64,000 nt of DNA, from NCBI GenBank assembly GCA_030683005.1, contig JAUXMY010000026.1, positions 1 to 64,000 on the forward strand. The letters are read 5' to 3'. This DNA is from Caulobacter sp. (GTDB lineage: Bacteria; Pseudomonadota; Alphaproteobacteria; Caulobacterales; Caulobacteraceae). The notes beneath the pieces were generated by a model. That model worked only from the letters and a program-made list of their open reading frames with translations. It searched no databases and was not told where the DNA came from. Positions within the stretch are counted from its first letter, which is position 1; every line of letters begins with the position of its first letter. A program made the position numbers and the translations under genes. Below are positions 8,517 through 17,480 of the stretch, piece by piece.

Positions 8517-8966
8517 ATGCGCCTGTCCACCAAAGGCCGCTACGCCGTGATGGCCATGACCGACCTCGCCGGACGGCAGGACGCGGACGACTCGGTGCGC
8601 GCGGTCTCGCTGGCCGACATCGCCGCCCGCCAGCAGATTTCACTGTCTTATCTGGAGCAGCTGTTCGCGCGCCTGCGCCGGCGGGGACTGGTCAAGAGCG
8701 TGCGCGGGCCGGGCGGCGGCTATCGGCTGGCGACGACCGCTCATGACACCTGCATCGCCGACATCGTGCTGGCCGTCGACGAGCCTCTGCGCGCCACCCG
8801 CTGCGGCAAGCTGGCCGGCAAGGGCTGCATGATGGGCGGCGAGCGCTGCATGACCCACGACCTTTGGGAAGAGATGGGCCGCCAGCTGCACAACTATCTT
8901 GCCTCCGTTTCGCTGGCCGACGTGCTGGCCGGCAAGCTGCGTCCCGACGTGTCGGAGGCGGCGTGA
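8517..8966 (+). CDS. iscR: Rrf2-family Fe-S regulator (IscR/SufR type)
   Basis: Transcription factor that senses Fe-S cluster status and controls the suf operon it heads. The ATG at 8517 has AAGGA 9 nt upstream and gives 149 residues. The N-terminal winged helix runs through MRLSTKGRYAV, SLADIAARQQISLSYLEQLF and the wing VRGPGGGYRL. The cluster ligands are C96, C104, C111 and probably H114 (RC...GC...RCMTH), close to the Cys3His arrangement of IscR. The next gene starts inside its stop codon (GTGA). Likely autoregulated through the dyad upstream. Confidence 0.92.
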   Translation: MRLSTKGRYAVMAMTDLAGRQDADDSVRAVSLADIAARQQISLSYLEQLFARLRRRGLVKSVRGPGGGYRLATTAHDTCIADIVLAVDEPLRATRCGKLAGKGCMMGGERCMTHDLWEEMGRQLHNYLASVSLADVLAGKLRPDVSEAA

Positions 8967-10083
8967 TCTACCTCGACCACAACGCCACCAGCCCTGTCCG
9001 CCCGGAGGCGAAGGCCGCGGTGCTGCGCGCGTTGGAGGTCGGCGGCAATCCCTCGTCCGTCCACGCCGCCGGCCGCGCCGCCCGTTCGCTGATCGAGACG
9101 GCCCGGGGCCAGGTCGCATCTCTGGTCGGCGTGGTCCCCGGCTCGGTGACCTTCACCAGCGGCGGCACCGAATCCAACGCCCTGGCCATCGAGAGCGCCG
9201 TGGCCGCCGGCCATGACCGCATCATCCTGGGCGCGACCGAGCATGGCGCGGTGAGCGAGAACGCTCGCGCCGCCGGCGTTCCCGTCGCCGTCTGGCCGGT
9301 GGACGCCAACGGCGTCGCCGACCTGGACTGGCTGGCCGCCGAACTGGCCAGGGGCGGCAGGCCGCTGGTCTGCCTGATGCTGGCCAACAACGAGACCGGC
9401 GTCATCCAGCCGGTTGCCGAGGCCTCGGCGCTTGTGCGCGAGGCCGGCGGCTGGCTGCATGTCGACGCGGTGCAGGCGGCGGGCAAGATCGCCATCGACT
9501 TCACGGCCCTGGGCGCCGACACCCTGGCCCTGGCCGCCCACAAGATCGGAGGCCCGTTCGGCTCCGGCGCCCTGGTGGCCGGCACACGGGCCACGCTGGT
9601 CCGCCGGCTGCACGGCGGCGGGCAGGAGCGGGGCCGTCGCGCCGGGGCCGAGAACCTCAGCGGCATCGCCGGCTTTGGCGCCGCCGCCGTCGCCGCCGCC
9701 CGGGACCTGCCCGTCATTGCCAGCCAGGCCGTCTGGCGCGATTCCCTGCAGGCGCGGGTGGAAGAGGCCGGCGCGGTCATCCTCGGCAAGGCCGCCGCCC
9801 GCCTGCCGCAGACGCTGGGCTTCGCGGCGCAGGGGTTCGACGCCCAGATGCAGGTGATGGGCATGGACCTGGCCGGGATCGCGGTCAGCGCCGGCCCGGC
9901 CTGCTCGTCCGGCAAGATGAAGCCCAGCGATGTCGTCGCCGCCATGGGCCGCGCCGATCTGGCGCCCTTCGCCGTACGTATCAGCGGGGGCTGGAACACC
10001 ACGGAACACGACTGGAGCCGGGCGGGCGACGCCTGGCTGGAACTGTACGCGCGGCATACCTCGCGCAGGAAGGAAGTGGCCTG

Positions 10084-10084
<1 letters not shown>
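8963..10084 (+). CDS. Cysteine desulfurase, NifS/IscS type
   Basis: PLP enzyme that takes sulfur from cysteine as an enzyme persulfide for Fe-S assembly. The start is the GTG at 8963, with GGAGG 4 nt upstream and overlap with the iscR stop, giving 373 residues beginning [14 protein letters not shown] is held by the lysine in [20 protein letters not shown] and [10 protein letters not shown] are family motifs, and the catalytic cysteine is in GPACSSGK. The operon contains a second desulfurase, SufS (15007-16224), of the other structural group. Having both in one operon suggests separate or backup sulfur donors; I cannot tell which one feeds SufBCD. Confidence 0.9.
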
Positions 10085-11549
<1,465 letters not shown>

Positions 11550-11553
<4 letters not shown>

Positions 11554-12200
11554 GCCACAGGCCTGCTGCGCTCGAATTGGCGAAGGAGTTGGCGTTCCAT
11601 CTCCGGCATGGCGCGTGGGCGGGTGATGACTCGTCCTTGCGAGCGCTCGCCGTCGCGCATGGCCCAGCGCTAGATGCATGCGACTGGCGGCAAGCGGATC
11701 CGGAACAGTGGACCTTCGCCGAAGCCCTGCTTCTAAAGGCTATCGACAGCGATTGGAGCTGGGAGGTGCATACCCTTACAGGCATCGACCTCGCCGAGTT
11801 CGAGGACGCGCTGAAACAATATCGGGCGGCTGATCGCGGCATGCGAACGACGACCCTCTACCGGCCTGTCGGCACGCAGGAACTGGCGCTGATCAAGGCG
11901 ACAGACTGGCGCGGGTTTCCGCCGCGCCTGCCCGACCAGCCGATCTTCTATCCGGTCACCAACGAGGCCTACGCCGCGCAGATCGCGCGCGACTGGAATG
12001 CCGTACACAACGAGGACAAGCGCGGCTACGTGACCCGGTTCGCTGTCGATGCGACCTTCCTCTGCGGCTACCAGCGTGAGGTCGTCGGCGGTCGCGAGCA
12101 CGAGGAATACTGGATCCCTGCCGAGGAGCTGGAGGCGTTCAACGCCGCCATCGTCGGCAGGATCGAGGTCATCGCCGAGTTTGTGGGCGACCAGGCATGA
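11550..12200 (+). CDS. Conserved hypothetical protein, two-domain, in suf operon
   Basis: The start is the GTG at 11550, overlapping the sufB stop, with GGGAG just upstream; 216 residues. The C-terminal part from about residue 100 ([52 protein letters not shown]) belongs to a small soluble family that genome annotations sometimes label ADP-ribosylation/crystallin J1, without experimental support that I know of. The N-terminal 95 residues ([26 protein letters not shown]) form a separate helical region I do not recognise. Composition is a little less GC-rich than sufB. The stop overlaps the next start, so it is translated as part of the suf operon. Function unknown. Confidence 0.7.
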
Positions 12201-13138
12201 CCCTCCGCGCCATCGACCACGTCCAGATCGCCATCCCCGTCGGCGGGGAAGCGCAGGCGCGCCCGTTCTATGGCGATCTGCTGGGCCTGACCGAGGTCCC
12301 CAAGCCGACGGAAATGGCCAAGCGCGGCGGGGCCTGGTTCGAGGGCGCGGTGAAGGTCCACCTCGGCGTCGAGCAGGACTTCCGTGCCAATGTGAAGGCG
12401 CATGTGGCGTTCGTGGTGGATGACCGGTTGGCGCTGGCCGAACGCGCCAAGGCTGCGGGCTTCACGGTCACGCGGCAGGGCGACCAGATCTACATCTACG
12501 ACCCGTTCGGCAATCGCCTCGAGTTCGTCGCGGCCGACACCTCTGTTCCTTCCCCCTGGAGGGGGGAAGGTGGCCCTGCGGAGCAGGGTCGGATGGGGGT
12601 GGGATCGGTTGAGACCCAAAAGCCTTTGGGACTGGCGCGCGATCACCCGGCGCAGCAACGCGGCCACGGCGCCACCCCCAACCCTGGCCCTTCCCCCCTC
12701 CAGGGGGAAGGGAAAGCGCGTGAGAAACCCGCCCCCGGCGGCGTCACCCGCGCCCGTCGCCTGCGTCGCGGCGCTACCCACGCCGAGCGCCTCCTCTGGG
12801 CAGAGCTTCGCAAGCTGAAGACGAACTTCCGACGGCAGGCGCCGATCGGTCGCTATGTCGCCGACTTCGTCCACCACGCCAGCAAGCTGGTCATCGAGAT
12901 CGACGGCCCGGTTCACGACACGCTGGAAGCGCAACAACATGACGCCGAACGCACCGCCTGGCTCCGGCAGGCCGGCTACCGCGTCATCCGTTTCTCCGAT
13001 CGCGACGTGGCCGACAGGCTGGAAATCGTCGTCGATCGCATCGCCGCCGAGGCGGTCCCACCCCCATCCGACCCCGCTCCGCGGGGCCACCTTCCCCCCT
13101 CCAGGGGGAAGGCAGAGGCGCGTTACGAAGTCAGATGA
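12197..13138 (+). CDS. VOC-domain protein fused in frame to a DUF559 nuclease-like domain
   Basis: One 313-residue frame with two unrelated parts. Residues 1-113 are a complete VOC (glyoxalase/bleomycin-resistance fold) domain: IDHVQIAIP, FYGDLLGLTEV, HVAFVVDD, DPFGNRLEF. Such proteins normally stop just after the last motif. Residues 118-172 are encoded by inverted-repeat DNA and look like low-complexity linker. Residues about 183-285 are a DUF559 domain of the Vsr/PD-(D/E)XK-like group (ERLLWAELR, NFRRQAPIGRYVADF, LVIEIDG, AGYRVIRFSDRDV) with its acidic residues intact. The last 25 residues come from the other repeat arm. I infer that a repeat-DUF559 element inserted at the 3' end of a VOC gene. 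The stop overlaps the sufC start (ATGA). Whether the fusion protein is made is unknown. Confidence 0.8.
   Translation: MTLRAIDHVQIAIPVGGEAQARPFYGDLLGLTEVPKPTEMAKRGGAWFEGAVKVHLGVEQDFRANVKAHVAFVVDDRLALAERAKAAGFTVTRQGDQIYIYDPFGNRLEFVAADTSVPSPWRGEGGPAEQGRMGVGSVETQKPLGLARDHPAQQRGHGATPNPGPSPLQGEGKAREKPAPGGVTRARRLRRGATHAERLLWAELRKLKTNFRRQAPIGRYVADFVHHASKLVIEIDGPVHDTLEAQQHDAERTAWLRQAGYRVIRFSDRDVADRLEIVVDRIAAEAVPPPSDPAPRGHLPPSRGKAEARYEVR
12548..12607 (+). repeat. Left 60-bp arm of the DUF559 element
   Basis: Begins CCTTCCCCCTGGAGG, continues AAGGTGGCCC, GCGGAGC, GGGTCGGATGGGGGTGGGA. It is read in frame as part of the linker of the VOC-DUF559 protein. Inverted relative to 13053-13112. Confidence 0.85.
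12672..12712 (-). repeat. Internal partial unit of the same repeat family
   Basis: Opens CCACCCCCAACCCTGG and ends in the CTTCCCCCC...GGGGGAAGGG hairpin. With the left arm it forms an inverted pair of about 165 bp, i.e. a complete REPIN-like unit immediately ahead of the DUF559 coding part. It lacks the GCGGAGC hairpin. Confidence 0.75.
13053..13112 (-). repeat. Right 60-bp arm of the DUF559 element
   Basis: Inverse copy of 12548-12607 with three mismatches. It ends 22 bp before the sufC start codon, so it replaces whatever leader sufC had in the ancestral operon. Confidence 0.85.
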
Positions 13139-13893
13139 ATTCAATGCTCTCCATCACCAACCTCCACGCCACGGTCGCCGACAAGCCGATCCTCCAGGGC
13201 CTGACGCTCGATGTTCCGGCCGGCGAGGTGCACGCCATCATGGGGCCGAACGGGGCCGGCAAGTCGACGCTCGGCTATGTGCTGACCGGCCGGCCCGGCT
13301 ACGAAGTCACCGGCGGGACGGCGACGCTCGATGGCGAGGACCTGTTCGCGCTGGATCCCAATGAGCGGGCGGCCAAGGGCATGTTCCTGTCGTTCCAGTA
13401 TCCGCTGGAGATCCCCGGCGTTCCGGCCCTGACCTTCATCCGCACGGCCCTCAACGCCCAGCGCAAGGCGCGCGGCGAGGACGAGATCAGCGCGCCGGCC
13501 TTCCTCAAGCTGGCCCGCGAGACGGCCGCCTCGCTGAAGATCGACTTCGACATGCTCAAGCGGGCGCTCAACGTCGGCTTCTCGGGCGGCGAGAAGAAGC
13601 GGATGGAGATCTTCCAGATGGCGATGCTGTCGCCGCGCTTCCTCATCCTCGACGAGACCGACAGCGGCCTGGACATCGACGCCCTGCGCATCGTGTCCGA
13701 GGGCGTCAACGCCATGCGCAGCCCCGACCGGGCGATGCTGGTCATCACCCACTACCAGCGCCTGCTCGACTACATCAAACCCGACCGCGTCCACGTGCTG
13801 AGCGCCGGGCGGATCGTGGCGTCCGGCGGCCCGGAACTGGCGCTGGAGCTGGAGCGCGAAGGCTACGACAAGTACGCGCAGGTGGCGGCGTGA
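13135..13893 (+). CDS. sufC: Fe-S assembly ATPase SufC
   Basis: ABC-type ATPase that binds SufB and SufD and drives conformational change of the scaffold. The 252-residue protein has Walker A in GPNGAGKSTL, Q-loop LSFQYPLEIPG, the SufC signature FSGGEKKRMEI, Walker B FLILDETDSGLD and the switch histidine in VITHYQR. The start may be the ATG at 13135, which overlaps the upstream stop, or the ATG three codons later. Neither has a good Shine-Dalgarno, since the repeat arm ends just upstream, so translation probably depends on coupling to the VOC-DUF559 frame. Confidence 0.96.
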   Translation: MNSMLSITNLHATVADKPILQGLTLDVPAGEVHAIMGPNGAGKSTLGYVLTGRPGYEVTGGTATLDGEDLFALDPNERAAKGMFLSFQYPLEIPGVPALTFIRTALNAQRKARGEDEISAPAFLKLARETAASLKIDFDMLKRALNVGFSGGEKKRMEIFQMAMLSPRFLILDETDSGLDIDALRIVSEGVNAMRSPDRAMLVITHYQRLLDYIKPDRVHVLSAGRIVASGGPELALELEREGYDKYAQVAA

Positions 13894-13972
13894 CCCTCCT
13901 TCGCCAAGGCTTCGGAGGGCGAGCCCTCTCTGCCGGACTTGTCCTGCGAAGCTCCGTAAGGAGCGAAGCAGG
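13894..13972. repeat. Repeat pair, family 5 (sufC-sufD gap)
   Basis: The inverse of the sequence following tRNA-Leu at 40612-40716. Both contain CCTGCTTCGCTCCTT, GGAGCTTCGCAGGACAAG and, at the far end, GAAGCCTTGGCGAAG. Here the element fills the whole gap between sufC and sufD. Its last bases contain AAGGAG, which serves as the sufD ribosome binding site. Confidence 0.75.
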
Positions 13973-15010
13973 ATGAGCAGCCTCGCCAAAGCCATCGCCA
14001 CCGGCGACCTGACCCAGCTGCCGTCGCGCCGCGACGAGGACTGGCGCTGGACAGACCTGCGCGGGCTGCTGCGGACGCTGCCGCCGAAGCCGGACCATGC
14101 CGAAGTGACGACCGAGGGCCCGTTCGCGGCCCTTGGCGGCGACGTCTTCCTCGTGCCCAACGGGTTCGTGGAAGGCTTCACCCATATCGAGGGCGGCCCC
14201 GACAACCCCGTCGCCCAGCTGCGCTTCGTGGCCGCCGAGGCAGGGTCCATCGCGACCACCGTGCTGGTCGCCGTCCGCAGCGGACAGACCCTGACCCTGC
14301 TGGAGAGCTATGAGGCGCAGGCGGACGGCGCGGTGTCCGACATCGCGCTCGACATCCAGGTTGCGGAGGGCGGCCGCCTCGAACGCATCGTCCTGGCCGC
14401 CGACCGCGCCGAGAGCGTTACGGTCTCGACCGCCGCCGTCACCCTCGCCCCTGGCGCATCCTATGCCCAGACCATCCTCACCTCCGGCGCCCGGCGCCAG
14501 CGGATCGAGACGCGGGTCAGCCATCCGGGTCAGGGCGCCAGCGTCCGGCTGGACGGCGCTTATCTGCTGCATGAGCAGCGCCATGCCGACACAACCTCCG
14601 TCGTCACCCACTCGGGCCTCGGCGGTGTCACCAGCCAGCTGACCAAGGGCGTCGTCGAGGGCCAGGCGCGCGGCGTGTTCCAGGGGCGGATCGTCGTCGA
14701 GCGCGGCGCCGACCAGACCGACGCCCGCATGGGCCACCATGCGCTGATCCTGTCCGACAAGGCCGAGATCGACGCCAAACCCGAGCTGCTGATCTTCGCC
14801 GACGACGTCCAGTGCGCGCACGGCAATACGGTCGGGGCGCTGGACGAGAACGCCCTGTTCTACGCCCGGCAACGCGGCATGCCGTTCGAGGTCGCCCGCG
14901 CCATGCTGACCCAGGCCTTCGTCGGCGAGGTCGTCGACCGGATCGAGCACGAGGGCGCGCGGGAGATCGCCGCGGCCTGGGTGGCCGAGCAGCTGGGGAG
15001 GGGGCAATGA
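13973..15010 (+). CDS. sufD: Fe-S scaffold subunit SufD
   Basis: Partner of SufB in the SufBC2D scaffold, needed for iron entry. It has 345 residues, somewhat short for the family but with the usual plan: a helical N-terminus (LPSRRDEDWRWTDLRGLL), a beta-helix core, and the conserved C-terminal region HHALILSDKAEIDAKPELLIFADDV in part, then CAHGNTVGALDENALFYARQRG. The start ATG has AAGGAG 9 nt upstream, which lies inside the family 5 repeat. The stop overlaps the sufS start (ATGA). Confidence 0.95.
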   Translation: MSSLAKAIATGDLTQLPSRRDEDWRWTDLRGLLRTLPPKPDHAEVTTEGPFAALGGDVFLVPNGFVEGFTHIEGGPDNPVAQLRFVAAEAGSIATTVLVAVRSGQTLTLLESYEAQADGAVSDIALDIQVAEGGRLERIVLAADRAESVTVSTAAVTLAPGASYAQTILTSGARRQRIETRVSHPGQGASVRLDGAYLLHEQRHADTTSVVTHSGLGGVTSQLTKGVVEGQARGVFQGRIVVERGADQTDARMGHHALILSDKAEIDAKPELLIFADDVQCAHGNTVGALDENALFYARQRGMPFEVARAMLTQAFVGEVVDRIEHEGAREIAAAWVAEQLGRGQ

Positions 15011-16224
15011 CTCCGTTCGACCCCGAACCGATCCGCGCCCAGTTCCCCATCCTGTCCCGACAGGTGAACGGCAAGCCGCTGGTCTATCTGGACAACGCCG
15101 CCAGCGCCCAGAAGCCGCGGGCGGTGATCGAGGCGATGACGCGGGCGATGGAGGGCAGCTACGCCAACGTCCACCGCGGCCTGCACACCCTCGCCAACGA
15201 AACGACGGATGCCTATGAAAAGGCGCGGGAAACCGTCGCGCGCTTCCTCGGCTGCGCCGTCACCGAAGTGATCTTCACCAAGGGCGGCACCGAGGCGATG
15301 AACCTGGTCGCCTCGTCCTTTGGCCAGCGGCTGGTGGCGGGCGACGAGATCCTCATCACCCAGATGGAGCACCACTCCAACATCGTGCCCTGGCACCTGC
15401 TGCGCGAGCGCAAGGGCGTGGTGCTGCGCTTCGCGCCGGTGCTGGAGGACGGCTCGCTCGACCTCGACGCCGCCAAGGCGATGATCAACGAGAAGACCAA
15501 GCTGGTCGCCTTCACCCACATGTCCAACGTGCTGGGCACGATCAATCCGGTCCGCGAACTGACCGACGCGGCCCACGCTGCCGGGGCGCTGGTGCTGGTC
15601 GACGGCTGCCAGGGCGCGGTGCACATGGCCGTGGACGTCAAGGCGCTGGACGTCGACTTCTATGTCGCCACCGGCCACAAGCTCTACGGCCCGACCGGCA
15701 TCGGGGTGCTGTACGGCAAGGCGGATGTGCTGGCCGACCTGCCGCCCTATCAGGGCGGCGGCGAGATGATCGGCACGGTCTCCGAGGACGTCATCACCTA
15801 CGCCGATCCGCCGATGCGGTTCGAGGCCGGCACCCCGCCGATCCTCGAGGCCATCGCGCTCGGCGCGGCGCTGGAGTGGCTGATGCAGTTCGACCGCGAG
15901 GCCATCGCCGTCCATGAGCGAGCGCTCTACGACCGCGCGGTCGAGCGGCTGGACGGCGCCAACTGGCTGCGCATCCTTGGCACGGCGCCGGGGAAGGGCG
16001 CCATCCTCAGCTTCACCGTCGAGGGCGCCCACGCCCACGACATCGCCCAGATCCTCGACAAACAGGGGGTGGCGGTTCGCGCCGGAACCCACTGCGCTGA
16101 GCCCCTGATGGCCCGTTTCGGCGTCACGTCGAGCGCGCGGGCCTCCTTCGCCCTATATAATACAGAGGCCGAGGCCGACGCGTTCGTGGACGCGCTGGTC
16201 AAGGCCCGCAGCTTCTTTGCCTGA
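15007..16224 (+). CDS. sufS: Cysteine desulfurase SufS
   Basis: Group II PLP-dependent desulfurase/selenocysteine lyase that supplies persulfide sulfur to SufBCD, usually through a SufE or SufU partner; neither is visible in this window. 405 residues from the ATG overlapping the sufD stop. Motifs include VYLDNAASAQKP, NVHRGLHTLA, HHSNIVPW, the PLP lysine in ATGHKLYGPTG and the active-site cysteine in RAGTHCAEPLM. Full family length. Confidence 0.96.
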   Translation: MTPFDPEPIRAQFPILSRQVNGKPLVYLDNAASAQKPRAVIEAMTRAMEGSYANVHRGLHTLANETTDAYEKARETVARFLGCAVTEVIFTKGGTEAMNLVASSFGQRLVAGDEILITQMEHHSNIVPWHLLRERKGVVLRFAPVLEDGSLDLDAAKAMINEKTKLVAFTHMSNVLGTINPVRELTDAAHAAGALVLVDGCQGAVHMAVDVKALDVDFYVATGHKLYGPTGIGVLYGKADVLADLPPYQGGGEMIGTVSEDVITYADPPMRFEAGTPPILEAIALGAALEWLMQFDREAIAVHERALYDRAVERLDGANWLRILGTAPGKGAILSFTVEGAHAHDIAQILDKQGVAVRAGTHCAEPLMARFGVTSSARASFALYNTEAEADAFVDALVKARSFFA

Positions 16225-16231
16225 GACCTTG

Positions 16232-16594
16232 ATGACCGAGATCAGCACCGCCGCCGCCGAACCGACCTCCGCCATCCCGCAGGCGGAACTCGACGCGCTG
16301 ACCGATCAGCTCGTGGAGAAGCTCAAGAGCGTCTTCGACCCGGAGATCCCGGTCGACATCTACGAGCTGGGCCTGATCTACAAGGTCGACGTCTCCGACG
16401 ACAAGGAGGTCAAGATCGACATGACCCTGACCGCGCCGGGCTGCCCGGTGGCCGGCGAGATGCCGGGCTGGGTCGAGGACGCGGTCATGGAGATCCCCGG
16501 CCTGAAGTCCTGCACCGTCGACCTGGTCTTCGACCCGCCCTGGGACCCCTCGCGCATGAGCGACGAAGCCAAGCTTCAGCTGAACATGTTCTGA
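16232..16594 (+). CDS. sufT: SufT-type Fe-S maturation factor (DUF59/MIP18 family)
   Basis: Small accessory factor that helps cluster delivery or maturation under high Fe-S demand. From the ATG at 16232 the protein has 120 residues: a variable N-terminus of about 30 residues, then the DUF59 domain with SVFDPEIPVDIYELGLIY, MTLTAPGCPVAGEMP (conserved cysteine) and VFDPPWDPSRMSDEA. It starts 7 nt after the sufS stop with only a weak GAGA before it. Followed by a family 2 repeat pair and sufA. Confidence 0.93.
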   Translation: MTEISTAAAEPTSAIPQAELDALTDQLVEKLKSVFDPEIPVDIYELGLIYKVDVSDDKEVKIDMTLTAPGCPVAGEMPGWVEDAVMEIPGLKSCTVDLVFDPPWDPSRMSDEAKLQLNMF

Positions 16595-16604
16595 TGCACA
16601 ATAT

Positions 16605-16713
16605 CCCTGTCATCCCGGCGAAGGCCGGGACCCAGTTGCGAGCGCCGGACCTGGCTCAGGATTCGTGGCGCCGTGGCTGGATCTGGGTCCCGGCCTTCGC
16701 CGGGATGACAGGG
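16605..16713. repeat. REPIN-like inverted pair, family 2, perfect 31-bp arms
   Basis: The left arm 16605-16635 and right arm 16683-16713 are exact inverse copies (CCCTGTCATCCCGGCGAAGG onward to GACCCAG), separated by 47 bp. They lie between sufT and sufA inside the operon. A transcript through it would fold into a 31-bp stem, which could stabilise or partly terminate the suf message. Confidence 0.9.
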
Positions 16714-16727
16714 GTTTGGGAGTGACT

Positions 16728-17135
16728 ATGGAACCGCAGATCACCACCCCTCGCACCCGCCGCCCGCGCCCCAAGGTCGTCACCCTCAGCGACGCCGCCG
16801 CCGAACGTGTGAAGGAAATCATGGCCCGAAAGGCGCTCGAGGAGCCCGAAAAGCCCTACGCCGGCCTGCGCGTGGGCGTGAAGAACGGCGGCTGCGCCGG
16901 GTCCGAGTACATCCTCGAGTATGCCGAAACCGCCGATCCGCTGGACGAGGTGATCGAGGATCACGGCGTCACCATCCTGATCGACCCCAAGGCGGTGCTG
17001 TTCCTGATCGGCGCGCAGATCGACTACGAGGTCAGCCGGCTGTCATCGAAGTTCGTGTTCCGCAATCCCAACGAGACCGACGCCTGCGGGTGTGGAGAGA
17101 GCGTGACGATCGTGCCGGCGGGGGCTGCGGAGTAG
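16728..17135 (+). CDS. sufA: A-type Fe-S carrier (SufA/IscA family)
   Basis: Carries assembled clusters from the scaffold to targets. The ATG at 16728 follows GGGAG by 5 nt and gives 135 residues. The three cluster-binding cysteines are present, one in GGCAGSEY and two in DACGCGES. The family core runs VTLSDAAAERVKEIM to SSKFVFRNPNE. The N-terminal 20 residues are extra and basic. It is the last recognisable gene of the suf operon, set off from sufT by a repeat pair. Confidence 0.94.
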   Translation: MEPQITTPRTRRPRPKVVTLSDAAAERVKEIMARKALEEPEKPYAGLRVGVKNGGCAGSEYILEYAETADPLDEVIEDHGVTILIDPKAVLFLIGAQIDYEVSRLSSKFVFRNPNETDACGCGESVTIVPAGAAE

Positions 17136-17480
17136 CTCCTGCCCTCCAGGTGACAGATCGCAGGCCTACCCTCCATCGTCATGGCCCGACTTGTTCGGGC
17201 CACCCATGAACATCGAGTTCAGGGCTAGGGGCATTGGCCGGTCGTGCCATGCGCGTTTCGCTCACCAAGCATGGGTGGCCCGAACAAGTCGGGCCATGAC
17301 GGAGGAAAGGAGCGACCTTTCGCGCTCAGTCCCGTTTCGTTGCGCGAGTCGTCGGCGACTTTGTCGAGGTCGGTGTGAACTTCGTCCGTGACGCTCTCGC
17401 CGGCCAGCGCAAGCATCGTCTGGCCGGTGCGAGGCGATGGCGTAGGGCGCGAGCGGAGCAGGTCGCGAGCCATCGGGCGT
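17136..17480. other. Intergenic region without a supported gene
   Basis: A 345-bp stretch between sufA and the leftward membrane-protein gene. It holds the family 3 repeat pair at 17177-17301. The remaining 180 bp has open frames on both strands, but none has a ribosome binding site or recognisable sequence. No hairpin with a U-run is evident for sufA. Confidence 0.5.
17177..17301. repeat. REPIN-like inverted pair, family 3, perfect 32-bp arms
   Basis: The arms 17177-17208 and 17270-17301 are exact inverse copies, built on CGTCATGGCCCGACTTG and TTCGGGCCACCCATG. The left arm is identical over 32 bp to the left arm of the copy at 19676-19707. Each arm also contains its own small palindrome (GGCCCGA-ctTG-TTCGGGCC). 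Confidence 0.9.

Larger units (their letters stand above)
12548..13112 (+). mobile_element. Putative REP-DUF559 element (inverted repeats around a nuclease-like ORF)
   Basis: Two 60-bp outer arms, 12548-12607 and 13053-13112, are inverted copies with 57 of 60 positions identical (mismatches at arm positions 30, 38 and 58). A third, partial unit at 12672-12712 points the same way as the right arm and shares the core TTCCCCCCTCCAGGGGGAA. Between the third unit and the right arm lies the DUF559 coding part. The arms carry two palindromic parts, a CTTCCCC hairpin and a GGCCCCGCGGAGCGGGG-like hairpin. The block lies in the suf operon between the VOC gene and sufC. Mobility is inferred from the terminal repeats and the apparent fusion; no target-site duplication is clear. 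Confidence 0.6.

Noticed and set aside
12402..12818. Alternative frame through the repeat arms opening like known DUF559 leaders (RNPPPAASPA)
   Set aside because: The motif resembles the start of some DUF559 proteins but the frame does not continue into the domain; the domain is in the VOC frame. A small frameshift in the leader is possible but unproven.
12548..13112. Conventional insertion sequence
   Set aside because: No transposase domain, and no clear target-site duplication at the outer ends (only a weak CTCTG similarity).
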